Positions 39,400 through 50,699 are shown, counted from the first letter of the stretch. The stretch is 64,000 nucleotides of DNA from Ariolimax columbianus (GCA_036924085.1 JAVGWX010000018.1:22378964-22442963); one strand, 5' to 3'. Notes: a model not told the origin generated them from the sequence alone. Translations and numbers: made by a program.

Positions 39400-39667
39400 C
39401 TGCCTGAATGAATATCAACAATTCTAGTTACTTTAAGCGGGGGCTCAACTTCATTGCCTCGGGTTTTTTCCCCATTTTACATCTGTCTCTCTCGGCAGAT
39501 GGGTACCCCATCTGTGGAGAGCATCGCACAAAGCACGAACTCCGTAGCTCCAGAGATGAACCTAGGAATCTCCTGAAAAAATTGACATTATGGACCGACG
39601 GCTCGAAATCGAACCCCGACCGTCTGAACACGAGACAAACGGCTTGACCACTTCGCCACAGAGACCC
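39400..39667 (-). mobile_element. tRNA-headed SINE, reverse
   Basis: The complement begins GGGGTCTCTGTGGCGAAGTG, containing A-box TGGCGAAGTGG. It has B-box GGGGTTCGATTTCG about 35 bp on, both well spaced for a tRNA-derived Pol III promoter. The body behind it (39400-39590) is unlike SINE family 1. Confidence 0.75.
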
Positions 39668-39779
39668 CAAATTATCTGTACCGATTTACACTCCATATAG
39701 ATCATACACAGGAGAGAGAGAACCTATGCAGGGACGTACAAGTAATAGCAGACCATCATCAACGATTATTTAGAAAGTT

Positions 39780-40840
39780 AAAATAACATGGACTAGGTTG
39801 AAAAGTTGCCAAATGAATTGAAAATCGGTTTACGAGAAGAAGGCAGAGAGTGGGCATACAATAAGGAGTGCTATGAGCGGTGTGAAGTAAAAAGTGGAGT
39901 GCCACAAGGCTCGGTTTTGTAATCAATTTTGTTTTTGATATATGTAAACGATTTGGACATTGGTACCGGATCCATGGTTGCAAATTTCGCTGATGACACA
40001 AAACTAAGCACCGGTGTCTCATTTAAAGCAAAAGTGGATATATTGAGGTCGGATTTAGATAGAATTCGAGAATGTTTAATGTAGATAAATGCATAGTCAT
40101 CCACATGGGCAGATCTAATATGGAACATGCTTACAGAATGGGCGATAATAATATTAGAATGATCGACAAGGAAAGGGAGCTAGGGGTTATAATAGATCAT
40201 ACAGGTAAGGTGAGTGAGCAAGTCCAGGTAGCAGGGAAAACGGCAAATGTAATATTAGGTATGAAAAAAAGAAATATTGAACAAAGGAGTAAGGAAGTGA
40301 TAGTCAAACTGTGTAAAGCTTTAGTTAGACCTAGATTGGAGTACTGTGTACAGGTGTGGAGTTCTTATCGTGCAGGAGATATAAAGATGCTAGAAAGGAT
40401 ACAAAAAAGAGCGACAAAGCTGATAGTAGGATTCCAGAATTACAGTTATGAGGAAAGACTCAGAAATACTGGTCTATGGTGTATAGAAAAGAGAAGAATT
40501 CGAGGTGACTTAATACAGGTTTATAAGATAATCAAAGGAACGGAAAAATTAGACTATAAGTTTTTTTTTCTTTCAAATACCTACAAGAACAAGAGGGCAT
40601 AGCTACAAATTAACCAAAGAAAGGTCCAGATTAAATTTTAGGAACTATTTTTTTTAGTCAGAGAGTGGTGAATGCTTGGAATGCATTGCCATAGGAAGTA
40701 GTGGAGGCAGGGACAATTAATGCATTTAAGAATAGATTGGATGCGCACAGCTTTTAGAGCAAGGAAATGTAAAAGAAACTGGTTGTGTACAGACTCAGCA
40801 AAGTCTTCTAAACCAGTATAAAGACGTTAAGTTAGGTTAA
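39780..40840 (+). mobile_element. CR1-like LINE, 3' part, broken
   Basis: An early frame reads CEVKSGVPQGSVL, then a stop, then FLIYVNDLDIG and VANFADDTKLSTG, the RT catalytic FADD region. After a frame change, 40072-40602 is open and reads FNVDKCIVIHMG, ERELGVIIDHTGKVSEQ, ALVRPRLEYCVQVWSSY, ERIQKRATKLI and LIQVYKIIKG. The 3' end is CTTCTAAACCAGTATAAAGA then TTAAGTTAGGTTAA. At least one stop and one frameshift, plus a T-run frameshift near 40561, disable it. Related 3' ends are at 33628 and 44335. Confidence 0.88.
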
Positions 40841-41849
40841 CAAAGAAAGAACCTACGTGGGGACGTACGAGTAACAGCAGACCCGGCTACTGTCAGCACG
40901 AGTGTCTGGTGTACACTTTTACACAAACAACCACACAGTCTGGAGACATCAGTGAAACACTTACGCCCATACATCGCGTACACAGCTCAGACGTGCGGGT
41001 TAGCTTATAAATCTTCTATCCAAATAAATGACGATATACCCCAGGCAAACGATAACAACATCCAGAGATAATTGTGTTTGCGTTTACATTCGTCAAGTTT
41101 CTTGCGTTAGGACGAGGTCGTCCAAATATGTGTGTCTGCAATATGCTCATGCCGGCATGGGTGTACTAGAGTCGTCGACTCGAGTCCACCGACTAGGACG
41201 AGAGACGTAGTTAGGAAATCGACTTGATACTTGACTCGAGTTTTTGCTACCAACGGACTCACTCGAATTTCGGTTTGGATAATAATTTGGCGTGCTGACT
41301 TAATTAATTTGAAGCGCAATTCGTCAGCGCTCGTTTTATGTGTGTAGATGTTAATGCTTGAATGATTACAATGAGCAACAAATGTATATTTAAAAGTCGC
41401 GCCTCTTAGATAATATTTGCCATTTTTAGCGTTACTATGCGTTCTTTGCAGTCCATGGAGTTAACAACATTCTTCTGTAAAACCATATTTCCGTTGCCTC
41501 CAATGATCACTGTGTATGCTTGTATACTCGCTGTCGTATGTCAGTTCTGGTTGCATGTTAGGATCCAAGAAATCGCTTCCTTAAATCCAGTGAAAAGCTT
41601 ATGTTGCACAAGATCCCCCTCAAACTCTGGAAGACTGATGTTTCATTGGCTATCCTGTTCTACATTTCATAAATTCATCTCCAATCAGAAATGATGAGGG
41701 CGTCCAAGTATTGAAATGAGTGTATTGGTTTTAGTTCCGCCTGGTTCACCTGTATATATACCACATATTGGAGAAATGTGCTTCTTAGCTACTACCATTA
41801 TTTCTCATTTCTTTGGATTTAAACTGAAGCCTTACTTTCGCTTTGAATA
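40841..41849. other. Unassigned sequence
   Basis: About 1 kb with no tandem unit or coding signature. An 85-codon frame at 41437-41694 has no resemblance I recognise. A phrase (AGTCGTCGACTCGAG) near 41170 is palindromic in part. Confidence 0.5.
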
Positions 41850-42135
41850 ACTGGAATGTATATTACGAGCATATTATAAAAATATTTTATAACGAGCATT
41901 ATCATATTACGAATATATTGTACTACGAACATACTGTATTACGAACATATCGTATTACGAGCATAATCGCATTACGAATATATCATATTACACATATATT
42001 GTATTACAAACAAATCGTATTACGAACATATTGTTTTACAAGCATATCGTATTACTAGCATATCGTCTTACGAGCATATCGTATTACGAACATGCCGTAT
42101 TACGAACATATAGTATTACGAGCATGCCGTATTAT
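41850..42135. repeat. 16-bp minisatellite, ~17 units
   Basis: Unit CGTATTACGAACATAT with GAGCAT and AAGCAT variants. Edges decay on both sides. Confidence 0.94.
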
Positions 42136-42221
42136 TTCATGTGTACTGGTAACAGTCAAGCTGTTCATCCGACGTCGCTTTGCCTGTCGCTTGTATAGAT
42201 GCTCAGGGTCATATTTGCTGA

Positions 42222-42515
42222 GTGTCCGACGCAGGGGATCGCTGAAGTCGAGAGGTAAGGCTCTCGCTTCTAGGGACCGATGAACGGAAACGGGTGGACG
42301 ATCGAATCCTGCAAATTTCAAGCGATCCAAAGTCTCAAGCTAGATAAGACCAAAGTGCATGCATCCTGAGTTACATCCAGTCATTTTGACTGCTCTTCTT
42401 GCCACTGGTATAAGATAGCTCGGGACGAAAGGGTGAGGTTGATGACCAGCGCAGTATCTGAAGTACAGCTGAAGACAAATCTTGTCTAAAGATGTCGCCA
42501 TCATCGTTTGAGACA
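42222..42515 (+). mobile_element. tRNA-headed SINE, family 1
   Basis: Head GGGGATCGCTGAAGTCGAGAGG ... GGACGATCGAATCCTGC (shown in parts), then TTTCAAGCGATCC, GAGTTACATCCAGTCATTTT, TCTTGCCACTGGTATAAG and GAGGTTGATGACCAGCGCAG, ending GCCATCATCG. Same family as 1237-1545. Confidence 0.82.
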
Positions 42516-42908
42516 GACAACAAAATGTAGTGGGCCAACAATCAAGTGGGCCAGTTGTCCTGGTATCTTTCCTCTACCGTGACAATGTCCTGGTCAAAAT
42601 GTAAAGCGTGCTAATCAGTAACCATGTCAAAGTTGACGGGGAAATTCTGAAAAATCGCCCATTCTTGAGTCATTTAAAAAAAAATTTTGGCGTTAGCCTT
42701 ATTTCTCTAATCCCCAAAGCTGTGTGCGTTGTACTGTGGGTTTTATTTTGCGCCTGGGCCTAGTGCATTCTACTTCAGTATGCGGGTGCAGGTCATTAAT
42801 GGCTCTTAGAGCATTCACCAGACTACCGAGGTTATTTTCCTTTCTGAAGTAAAGAGCAAGCTCGTCATGATAACTGTGAAACGAAGTAACTCGAGACATT
42901 TTCTTTGA
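42516..42908. other. Unassigned sequence
   Basis: No feature supported. Confidence 0.5.
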
Positions 42909-43380
42909 GCAGATTCGTGATCAAGATGTTGAGCAGTCCATTAGCTGCAGTGGTCAGCGACCCACAGATGACTGCTAGCTTCAGGGTCAACGACCCAGAG
43001 CTGCCAAGATCCTCTACACCTCGACGTCGTGATCCTGAATAACATATTGCAACAGGACTACTGGCTAAGGAGAAGGGGTCGAAGAGGGAAGGCTAAACCG
43101 GTAGCCAAAATTTCCTGCTGAAGGCGGATGTGCCAGACCGAAAGGTGCAAATATCGCAGTCAAGCTGTAAACTACCACACAACGCCTTCAGTTCTCTGGA
43201 CTACTTCCTGTTACTTGCAAAGCACTTTTCATGATTTGGTTGCGAGACTTTAAGAACGATCGACGAAGAAGAAGAATAAGTAGAGGAAGAAGAAAAGAGA
43301 AGGAAGAAGAAGAAGAAGAAGAGGAAGAAGAATAATAATAATAATAAGAAGAAGAGAAGGATGAGGAGGAGGAGGATACT
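42909..43380 (+). mobile_element. GAA-tailed SINE-like element
   Basis: GATCAAGATGTTGAGCAG, GCAGTGGTCAGCGACCCACA, CCAAGATCCTCTACACCTCG, GATCCTGAATAAC, GAAGGCGGATGTGCCAGACC and ATATCGCAGTCAAGCTGTAA, then GAACGATCGACGAAGAAGAA. The tail has expanded to a GAA/TAA/GGA mixture to ~43380. Confidence 0.85.
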
Positions 43381-44334
43381 CCATTGCTTAAATCTTAACC
43401 CAAGAAACTTTGCTTTGGTCCTGGGAAGCTCACGATCGTGAACTAGCTCGCTGAGTTCTTGAGATCTTGATGCGTGCGAATGTCTGGCACAGATGACGCC
43501 TCATGATAGACGTGTGGATCATCAATAGACGCTGAAAAGCTGCTGATAAACCCTATGTTGGTTCCCCTCGATCCTCACTGTCTAAATCGATGGACAAATT
43601 ATTTGGAAGTTTTGGAACAGGAAGTCTTTCGCCGTGTGGAATTGATCGGACAGCCGATTGTAAATTCGGGTACGCTATTGTGCCAATTCTATTTCCTGGT
43701 AATGGCTGAAGAAACCAGAGGAACCGTGCAGTCGTGACAGTAATTTGAGCGATTGCTTGGCTCTCTTTACTTCCTAGCTACAGCAATTGGCATCATCGGT
43801 GTATCGCTTTCAGCCACTTCGGAAGATTTCTTGCGTTTGTGTTGCATCATACGTTTTGGGGTATAGGCCGTGTTCTGATTCCTAAGCTAGTAATGATGGC
43901 TTTAAACTGCAGGTTATCTGTTGTGTTGTACTTATAACAAAGTGTTAAATGTGAGTTGATCAAATGGCTTGCTGACCCTACAAAACTTCCTTTGCAACTT
44001 ACGAGTGTATCATTGTCGTAAGCGATTACAGCAGCGTGGTGGCATGACTTAAAGGCAGTGCGTCAGAAAATGATGCAATACTATTGGAGATGTGTGTATG
44101 GCAGGTTGTTGAAATGCGACGCAATATTAAGATGGACATACTGGATTGCGATATTGTTACCTAATGTAATAAATGCGGACTGATTCGTGCATATATCAAA
44201 ATCGATATTTCTCTAAAAAAACACAAGCCTAACGACAAATAGGATTGTCGAAAGCGTTCACTATCCTGCCCATTTGAGACTTACAAGTACTTGACTCAAC
44301 ATGATAGTTGAAGATCACAGCTTTTGAAATTAGG
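43381..44334. other. Unassigned sequence
   Basis: About 0.95 kb of unique-looking DNA. A 60-codon frame at 43555 has no signature. Confidence 0.5.
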
Positions 44335-44880
44335 TGATACAGGAAGTGATAGTTAAACTAAGTAAAGCATTAGTTAGATCTATATTGGAGTACTACGTTC
44401 ATGTGTGGATCATTATCGTAGAGGAGATATCAACATGCTGGAAAGAATATAAAACTCATAGTGGGAATCCGTAATAAAAGTTATGAAGTAAGACTTAGAA
44501 AAACCGGTCTACAGTTTTTATAAAAGAGAAGAATTAGAGGTGATTTAATACAGTGCATAAGATAATCAAAGGAAAGGATGCATTAGACTATGACACGTTT
44601 TTCAAAGAGATGGTGCCTACAAAAACAAGAGGGCGCGGCTACAAATTAAGCAAAGAAAGGCCCAGTTTAGATATAAGGAAATATTTTTTTTTTAGTCAGA
44701 GAGTGGTAAATGCTTGGAGTGTATTGTCACATGAAATAGTGAAGGCAGGGTCAACTGATGCATTCAATAATAGATTGGATGCACATAGTTGTTAGATCAA
44801 GCAAAGAAAATGAAAAATTAGTTGTGTACAGACTCTGCATAATCTTCTAAACCAGTATAAAGACATCAAGTTAAGTTAAA
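44335..44880 (+). mobile_element. CR1-like LINE, 3' end, decayed
   Basis: Matches 40290-40840: TGATAGTTAAACTAAGTAAA, TATTGGAGTACTACGTTCAT, ATAAGATAATCAAAGG, AGCAAAGAAAGGCCCAG and TTTAGTCAGAGAGTGGTAAA, ending in CATCAAGTTAAGTTAA. The frame is broken several times. Confidence 0.85.
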
Positions 44881-44944
44881 AAGGATGTTTAAAAAAGTTA
44901 AATTTCAGAAATTTTCAAATCGCAGCATATTTCAGAAAATTGGC

Positions 44945-45235
44945 TCCTAGACAACATGAAAAAAACAGCTGAGATATTTAGGTCATGTGAAGAGACATAG
45001 CGGTAAGGAGAGATTATGTAGCGCATGGTTCCTTGAAGAAGGATAAGATGTAGACCTCGAAAACGATAATATTAGGACAATACGGGCAGTCTGTGGGTGT
45101 TGTTCCTTGTTTAATGATGTGCGCCAACAACCGCCGTGTCTACCGAGCTGCTGTGACGGAGACTTCGTTCTGGAAAGAATATGTGACATGACGATGAAGA
45201 CTTGAGATGACTTGAAATGACTGACGATTTCAGAA
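44945..45235 (+). mobile_element. RTE-like LINE tail, decayed (tentative)
   Basis: Conceptual translation gives KQLRYLGHVKRHSGKERL, reminiscent of the FGH(V/I)(K/R)R motif of RTE-like C-termini. A stop and diverged sequence follow. It is adjacent to the 38-bp array. Confidence 0.5.
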
Positions 45236-45295
45236 TTGAGGCTTGACTTCGGTGCTTAAGTGGCAACGGACATTATCATCATCAGTTAGGAAAGT

Positions 45296-45971
45296 GTGGT
45301 CATGTAAAAGGGCATCACACCTTCAGGAGAACCGTGGTCATGTAAAAGGGCATCACACCTTCAGGAGAACCGTGGTCATGTAAAAGGTCATCACACCTTC
45401 AGGAGAACCGTGGTCATGTAAAAGGGCATCACACCTTCAGGACAGGAGAACCGTGGTCATGTAAAAGGGCATCACACCTTCAGGAGAATCGTGGTCATGT
45501 AAAAGGGCATCACACCTTCAGGAGAACCGTGGTCATGTAAAAGGGCATCACACCTTCAGGAGAATCGTGGTCATGTAAAAGGGCATCACCCCTTCAGGAC
45601 AGGAGAACCGTGGTCATGTAAAAGGGCATCACACCTTCAGGAGAACCGTGGTCATGTAAAAGGGCATCACACCTTCAGGAGAACCGTGGTCATGTAAAAG
45701 GGCATCACACCTTCAGGAGAATCGTGGTCATGTAAAAGGGCATCACACCTTCAGGAGAACCGTGGTCATGTAAAAGGGCATCACACCTTCAGGACAGGAG
45801 AACCGTGGTCATGTAAAAGGGCATCACACCTTCAGGACAGGAGAACCGTGGTCATGTAAAAGGGCATCACACCTTCAGGACAGGAGAACCGTGGTCATGT
45901 AAAAGGGCATCACACCTTCAGGAGAACCGTGGTCATGTAAAAGGGCATCACACCTTCAGGAGAACCGTGGT
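45296..45971. repeat. 38/43-bp minisatellite
   Basis: Unit CGTGGTCATGTAAAAGGGCA then TCACACCTTCAGGAGAAC, 38 bp, about 17 units. Some units carry an extra GACAG (TTCAGGACAGGAGAAC), giving 43 bp. The 43-bp form occurs singly and three times in a row near 45790-45890. Confidence 0.97.
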
Positions 45972-47170
45972 GGAATGAACAACAGCCGGCAAACGTGGCA
46001 GACGAAAGGAAACTCTACATGATCGCGTTAAGTGGAGGGAGTTTGTTGCTGTCTTAAACGATGTTTCCAGGCATGATGGTTTCTGACTGAGTTGTCAGTC
46101 ATTGACAAAGGTACGAGAATATAAGAACATATATTTTTCATGCGGATCTTCTCGTACAAGTTCCACTGGTCTCTGAGTAGTGAGGTCCGCCTCCCGAGTT
46201 CAAAATCCCTTGGCAGCTAGAAGTCGAAAAGAGTAGGCTGCCCGGACAAAATTATAGTTAAAGATCTACCCAAATTATGTGTACTCCCCCCCTCCCCCCC
46301 CCCCATGTCTAGTAAGCAGGAGGACGTTTCAAACACCTACTAGGATATCTTTTGGCTAGTACCTGACAACATACATTAATATGCCTGTTTAAATACCTGG
46401 ACTCCAAGTATTCCAAGTATCCCCAACAGACCTTTGGATCTCAGACTGGGATCCACAGACAGCGTGACAACGATATAGGGAACCTAGTATTCCGCCTCAC
46501 ATTAAAGAAGATCTAGCATACTAAAGTCTTTAACACGTCATCACCCTCGTCCCCTGTCTGCTCTAGAACTACATTAACCTCCAACAGCAAACATAAAAAC
46601 ACAGCATATACACATAAGCTTCACCGCTAAACGAGCTCAGGTGTCTGTTGATTTCACGGCTGTTATCAAAGTCTCGAATCCCTACCGCCATGTTTTCATA
46701 CCTGGAACCGATTTACTCACACCACAAAAGCTCGAAGCGTGTTAGGTCCCGGTTCATCTTTTCATAACATTTCAATATCGACGTTCAAAAATAAATCCAT
46801 CGAAGGTCAATTTTTCCATCGAATGCTATCGGCGGTCTGCGGTAGGTTAATGTGTGAGGCGATACGTGTAATCTTCTTAAAAACTGAGAAACTTTCGACA
46901 TTTAATTCAACCATCATTTCCGATTGTTATTTTCGGTACTCATTTCATCTCATCTGTCCACAGACATCGTTAGACGGCGTGGGAAAGAAGGAATCTTCTG
47001 TTATGTGACATATGGGTCTCGTTAATGGCAATGAAAGAGCTGACATATTTGTTTAGAAATCATCCATTGCGGGGGACATGCACATAGATCAAATGCAAAG
47101 GGATTCCCACAGCAGAAAACGTTGGCAGGGATCAGGTGCTAGAAATGACATTGTACTTGAGTAGACCTCA
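45972..47170. other. Unassigned, with a possible tRNA-like head
   Basis: 46155-46215 (GGTCTCTGAGTAGTGAGG ... CCGAGTTCAAAATCCC) is weakly tRNA-like and could be a decayed SINE head. A C-run lies at 46287-46305. The remainder is unrecognised, including an 89-codon frame at 46739. Confidence 0.45.
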
Positions 47171-47330
47171 TCCTTTTGTGAAAGAGAGTGGGCAACTAAG
47201 ACGGTAGCCCGGTCAGGGTTAGGCACACCATAGTGACTAGGACGTCGCGACAGGCCAGGCACAAAATACTGGCCGGATGTCGTGTCAAGGTCAGCCACAA
47301 AATAGTGACTAGGACAACAACCTTTCTTCC
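47171..47330 (-). repeat. P-family 37-bp units, decayed
   Basis: About three units in reverse: GGTCAGGGTTAGGCACACCA, TAGTGACTAGGACGTCGCGA and GGCCAGGCACAAAATACTGG. No P-family body is seen next to them. Confidence 0.65.
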
Positions 47331-47349
47331 AGGTTACATTCCATATATA

Positions 47350-47628
47350 TATATATGGATTCCGTGGCGAAGTGGTTAAGCGTCGGCCTCGTGATCAGGT
47401 GGTGTGAGTTCGATTCCGGACTCCGCCGTCTTTTTCACGGGTGCTTGATGCGTCGTCCCCTGCATCTCGTAGCCGCCCCTTAGTCGTCTTGTCCTTGACT
47501 TGCCACTGGGGTCGGGCGGCACGAGACGAGTGAGTGAGGATAACAAGTAGCGCAGTTAGTCCTTACTAAAAAATAACGCTAGCAAAATAAATTATGCCAT
47601 CATCGTCTACGATGGACGGCGGTCGTTG
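47350..47628 (+). mobile_element. tRNA-headed SINE, family 1b
   Basis: Head GGATTCCGTGGCGAAGTGGT with A-box TGGCGAAGTGG, then GAGTTCGATTCCGG as B-box. The body has CTTGACTTGCCACTGGGGTC, ACGAGTGAGTGAGGATAAC and GTAGCGCAGTTAG, ending GCCATCATCGTC, parallel to the family-1 body order. It lies between ATATAT tracts at 47343-47354 and 47631-47640. Confidence 0.85.
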
Positions 47629-47670
47629 CATATATATATATGTGTGTGTGTGTTATGTGTGTGTGTGTAT

Positions 47671-48050
47671 ACGAGGCGTGTTCAAATGAAACCGGACCAA
47701 ACTGCAACAAGTGAACAGACGTACGATGGGCAGCATGACGTCACTTCTGGTGTAAATAGCACATATCAGCCGCTAAGTTTGCATTATCGTCCGACTCATA
47801 GCTTCATCAGCAGACTGTTGAAAACATGGCGAGTGTGATACGGAATCCGTCCAGAGTTGATCAGCGAGTGGTGATTAGGTTTCTAACAGCTGAAGGATGT
47901 CGACCAGTTCACATTCATCGCAGAATGCAGGCAGAGTATGGTGACAAAAGTGTGTCAAAGACAATAGTGAAGAACTGGACAACAATGTTTAAAGAAGGAC
48001 GTGAGCTAACGAAAGATCTTCTGAGACCAGGTCAGCGCTTATTGTTGCGT
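47671..48050 (+). mobile_element. Mariner-like transposon, 5' end with transposase start
   Basis: Starts after TAT with ACGAGGCGTGTTCAAATGAA. The frame at 47826-48053 reads MASVIRNPSRVDQRVVIRFL, TAEGCRPVHIHRRMQAEYGD and KSVSKTIVKNWTTMFKEGRE, the N-terminal helix-turn-helix of mariner/SETMAR-type transposases. A LLRPGQR-like linker follows before a premature end. The catalytic DD(D/E) domain and the right inverted repeat are missing. The sequence breaks into a GAA tract. Confidence 0.88.
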
Positions 48051-48059
48051 TAACTCACG

Positions 48060-48425
48060 TCATTCTTTAAATAAGAAGAAGAAGAAGAGGAAGAGGAGGA
48101 AGAAGAAGAGGAAGAAGACGGAAAAGAAGAAGACGGAGCAGGAGAAGAAGAAGTAGAGGAAGAGGAGAAAGAAGAGGAAAAAGAAGAGGGAGACGAAGAA
48201 GAAGAAGAAAATGAAGAGGAGGAAGAATAAGAAGACAAGGAAGAAGAAGACGGAGAAGAATACAAAGAAGAAGAAGAAGAAGAAGAAGAAGAAGAAGAAA
48301 AAGAAGAAGAAGAATAAGAAGACAATGGAGCCGAATAATACTAAGAAGAAGACGACAGGGAAGAATAAGAAGAAGAAGACGGAGAAGAATAAGAAGAAGA
48401 AAAGATAGACGGAGAAGGAGAAGAC
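48060..48425. repeat. GAA/GGA polypurine tract
   Basis: Purine-only for long stretches (GAAGAAGAGGAAGAGG). Apparent Ser- or Lys-rich frames are artefacts. Confidence 0.95.
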
Positions 48426-48649
48426 CATCTCTTCCAGTTTTCACTGAGGTCGAACAAAAACGCTTTTGGCGTTTGTTTGTTTGCGTGGACTTTTATTTCT
48501 CCTATTTTAACCAACTTCCCCATAACCCAGATTACACAGTCTCTATTAATACGACACGTCGGTCCACCAGATCACACTCCTGTAGTCTCAACAAGAAAGC
48601 GAAATAGTCTTCCGATAAATACGTAGTTTATAAAAAAAATAGTGTCTTG
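48426..48649. other. Unassigned sequence
   Basis: Nothing recognised. Confidence 0.5.
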
Positions 48650-48990
48650 CTTAAGGACTTCGTATTCTTCTTTTTCTTCTTCTTCGTCGTTCGATCTCAA
48701 ACTCTGGCTATACGTCCTGAAAAAGGCTTTGAAAGTAGCAAGATGTAGTCCGGAGAACGGATTGCGTTGTGCCGTTGTTTTACAGCTTGATTGCGATATG
48801 TCCAACTTGCGGTCCGACACATCCGACTACAGCATGGAATTTGTTGGTACCGGGTTAGCCTTGCTTCTTCGATCTCTTCTCCTTAGCCAGTCTGCTATAT
48901 TGCAGTCTGTTATTCACGATCGCCACGTGCAGGTGGAGAAAAGTCTTGGCAGTTCGGGTTGCTGGTCCTTACGCTAGCAGACAGCTATGC
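48650..48990 (-). mobile_element. GAA-tailed SINE-like element, reverse
   Basis: The complement has ATAGCAGACTGGCTAAGGAG, AAGAGATCGAAGAAGC, GATGTGTCGGACCGCAAG, ATATCGCAATCAAGCTGTAA and GAGATCGAACGACGAAGAAG. Its 5' head lies toward 48990 and merges with the 33-bp array. Confidence 0.83.
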
Positions 48991-49395
48991 GTCGCTGATC
49001 CTGAAGCTAGCAGACAGCTATTGGTCGCTGATCCTGACGCTAGCATAAGGCTATGGGTCGCTGATCCTGACGCTAGCATACAGCTATGGATCGGTGAACC
49101 TGACGCTAGCAGACAGCTATGGGTCGCTGGTTCTGACGCTTGCAGGCAGCTATGGGTTGTTGGTCTTGACGCTAGCAGACCGCTATTGGTCGCTGATCCT
49201 GACGCTAGCATACAGCTATGGGTCGCTGGTTCTGACGCTTGCAGGCAGCTATGGGTGGCTGGTCCTGACGCCAGCAGACAGGTATGGGTAGTTGGTCTTG
49301 ACGCTAGCAGACCGCTATTGGTCGCTGATCCTGACGCTAGCATACAGCTATGGGTCGCTGATTCTGACGCTTGCAGACAGCTATGTGACGCTGCC
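48955..49395. repeat. 33-bp array amplified from the SINE head
   Basis: About 13 units of GCTGATCCTGACGCTAGCAT and ACAGCTATGGGTC. The complement of the GAA-tailed SINE head (as at 55470-55510) is GCTGGCCCTGACACTAGCAG TCAGCTATGGGTC, i.e. the same 33 bp with few changes. The array starts exactly where the reversed SINE reaches this part of its head. Confidence 0.94.
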
Positions 49396-49419
49396 CGGTG
49401 CCGCTCATGTTTTGCTCAG

Positions 49420-50073
49420 CATCTTGATCCAACATATAAGGACGCATTAGACCTATTAAAGATCTATCAATAAGGAGTTATTTAATAGGTATAATGTGTC
49501 CTTATACGTTGGATCAAGATATGTCAATACGGAGTCATATAATAGGTCTAATCTATCCTTATTTGTTGGATCAAGATCTCTCAATAAGGAGTTATATCAT
49601 AGGTCCAATGTGTTCTTATATGCTGGATCAAGATATCTCAATAAGGAGTCATATACTGTCTAATGTGTCCTTATATGTTGGATCAAGATCTCTTAATAAT
49701 GAGTCATATAATAGGTCTAGTGTGTCCTTATATGTTGGATCAAGATATCTCAATAATGAGTCATATAATAGGTCCAATGTGTCATATGTTGGATCAAGAT
49801 CTCTCAATAATGAGACATATAATAGGTCCAATGTGTCATATGTATGATCAAGATCTCTCAATAAGGAGTCATATAATAGGTCTAAAGTGTTATATGTTGG
49901 ATCAAGATCTCTCAATAATGAGTCATATAATAGGTCCAATGTGACAGATGTTGGATCAAGATCTCTCAATAAGGAGTCATATAATAGGTCTAATGTGGCC
50001 TTACATATTGGATCAATATCTCTCAATAAGGAATCATATAATAGGTCCAATGTGTCATATGTTGAATCAAGAT
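49420..50073. repeat. 57/51-bp minisatellite, ~11 units
   Basis: Unit CTCAATAAGGAGTCATATAA, TAGGTCTAATGTGTCCTTAT, ATGTTGGATCAAGATCT. From 49780 a 6-bp shorter form (GTGTCATATGTTGG) predominates. The array is interrupted by a LINE end at 50074 and resumes briefly at 50172 (TATCTCTCAATAAG). Confidence 0.95.
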
Positions 50074-50172
50074 CTACAAGCTGTATGGCAGTGTCGACAG
50101 CCTCAGGATGACCGCTGCTTTTTTCTAAAAAATAAAGGTTGATGTCTGACTGCGTACGATGAAGAAGAAGAA
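50074..50172 (+). mobile_element. LINE copy E, last ~100 bp
   Basis: AAGCTGTATGGCAGTGTCGA, CAGCCTCAGGATGACCGCTG and TCTGACTGCGTACGATGAAG, then GAAGAAGAA. A severely 5'-truncated copy of the LINE family at 18861, placed inside the 57-bp array. The flanks AATCAAGATCT and AATCTATATCT look like an imperfect target-site duplication. Confidence 0.88.
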
Positions 50173-50600
50173 TCTATATCTCTCAATAAGCACTCCGTTT
50201 ATCTATGCAACGGAGAAGCAGTACGATGCACTTAAATCGAGTGCTCAATTCAAAACCTCGTACAAGACGCGGAAAGCCGTCAACGTGATGAAAACCAAAT
50301 CACAACAGAACCACATGGTTGATGCTGGGAAAGGTTGAAACAAACGTCATATTATTCCTCAATAACCGACAAGAGGCGACAGAAAGAATGAACAAGTCCA
50401 TGTAGACAACGCATAGGAGGTATATCCACAGGGATAACATGCAAGGTTTGTACAAGCCGTGCCAACATTCGGGCAAAATGTCAGACGCTGTAGTTGCTGG
50501 TACGTGCACGCATCGGAAGCTGGTTTCCTTGGTGTGAGTAATATTGTTTGGAGATGATGACTCGATATAGGTATAGCAGGTTTATGTGCGTGTGTGTTTT
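50173..50600. other. Unassigned sequence
   Basis: After a short remnant of the 57-bp array, no feature is recognised. Confidence 0.5.
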
Positions 50601-50651
50601 GTGTTATAGTCTATCTATCTCTGTCTCTTTCTCATTCTCTCTTTCTTTCTA

Positions 50652-50690
<39 letters not shown>

Positions 50691-50695
50691 ATTGT
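50601..50695. repeat. (CT)n microsatellite
   Basis: CTATCTATCTCTGTCTCTTTC leading to pure CTCTCT. Confidence 0.9.
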
Positions 50696-50699
50696 TGTT

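Noticed and set aside
43555..43737. A small host gene of 60 codons
   Set aside because: No homology signal recognised, no splice or promoter context, and frames of this length are expected by chance.
47350..47440. A tRNA gene
   Set aside because: A and B boxes are present, but acceptor and anticodon stems do not pair convincingly and a SINE body follows. The same applies to 52322, 39595-39667 and 54810-54890.
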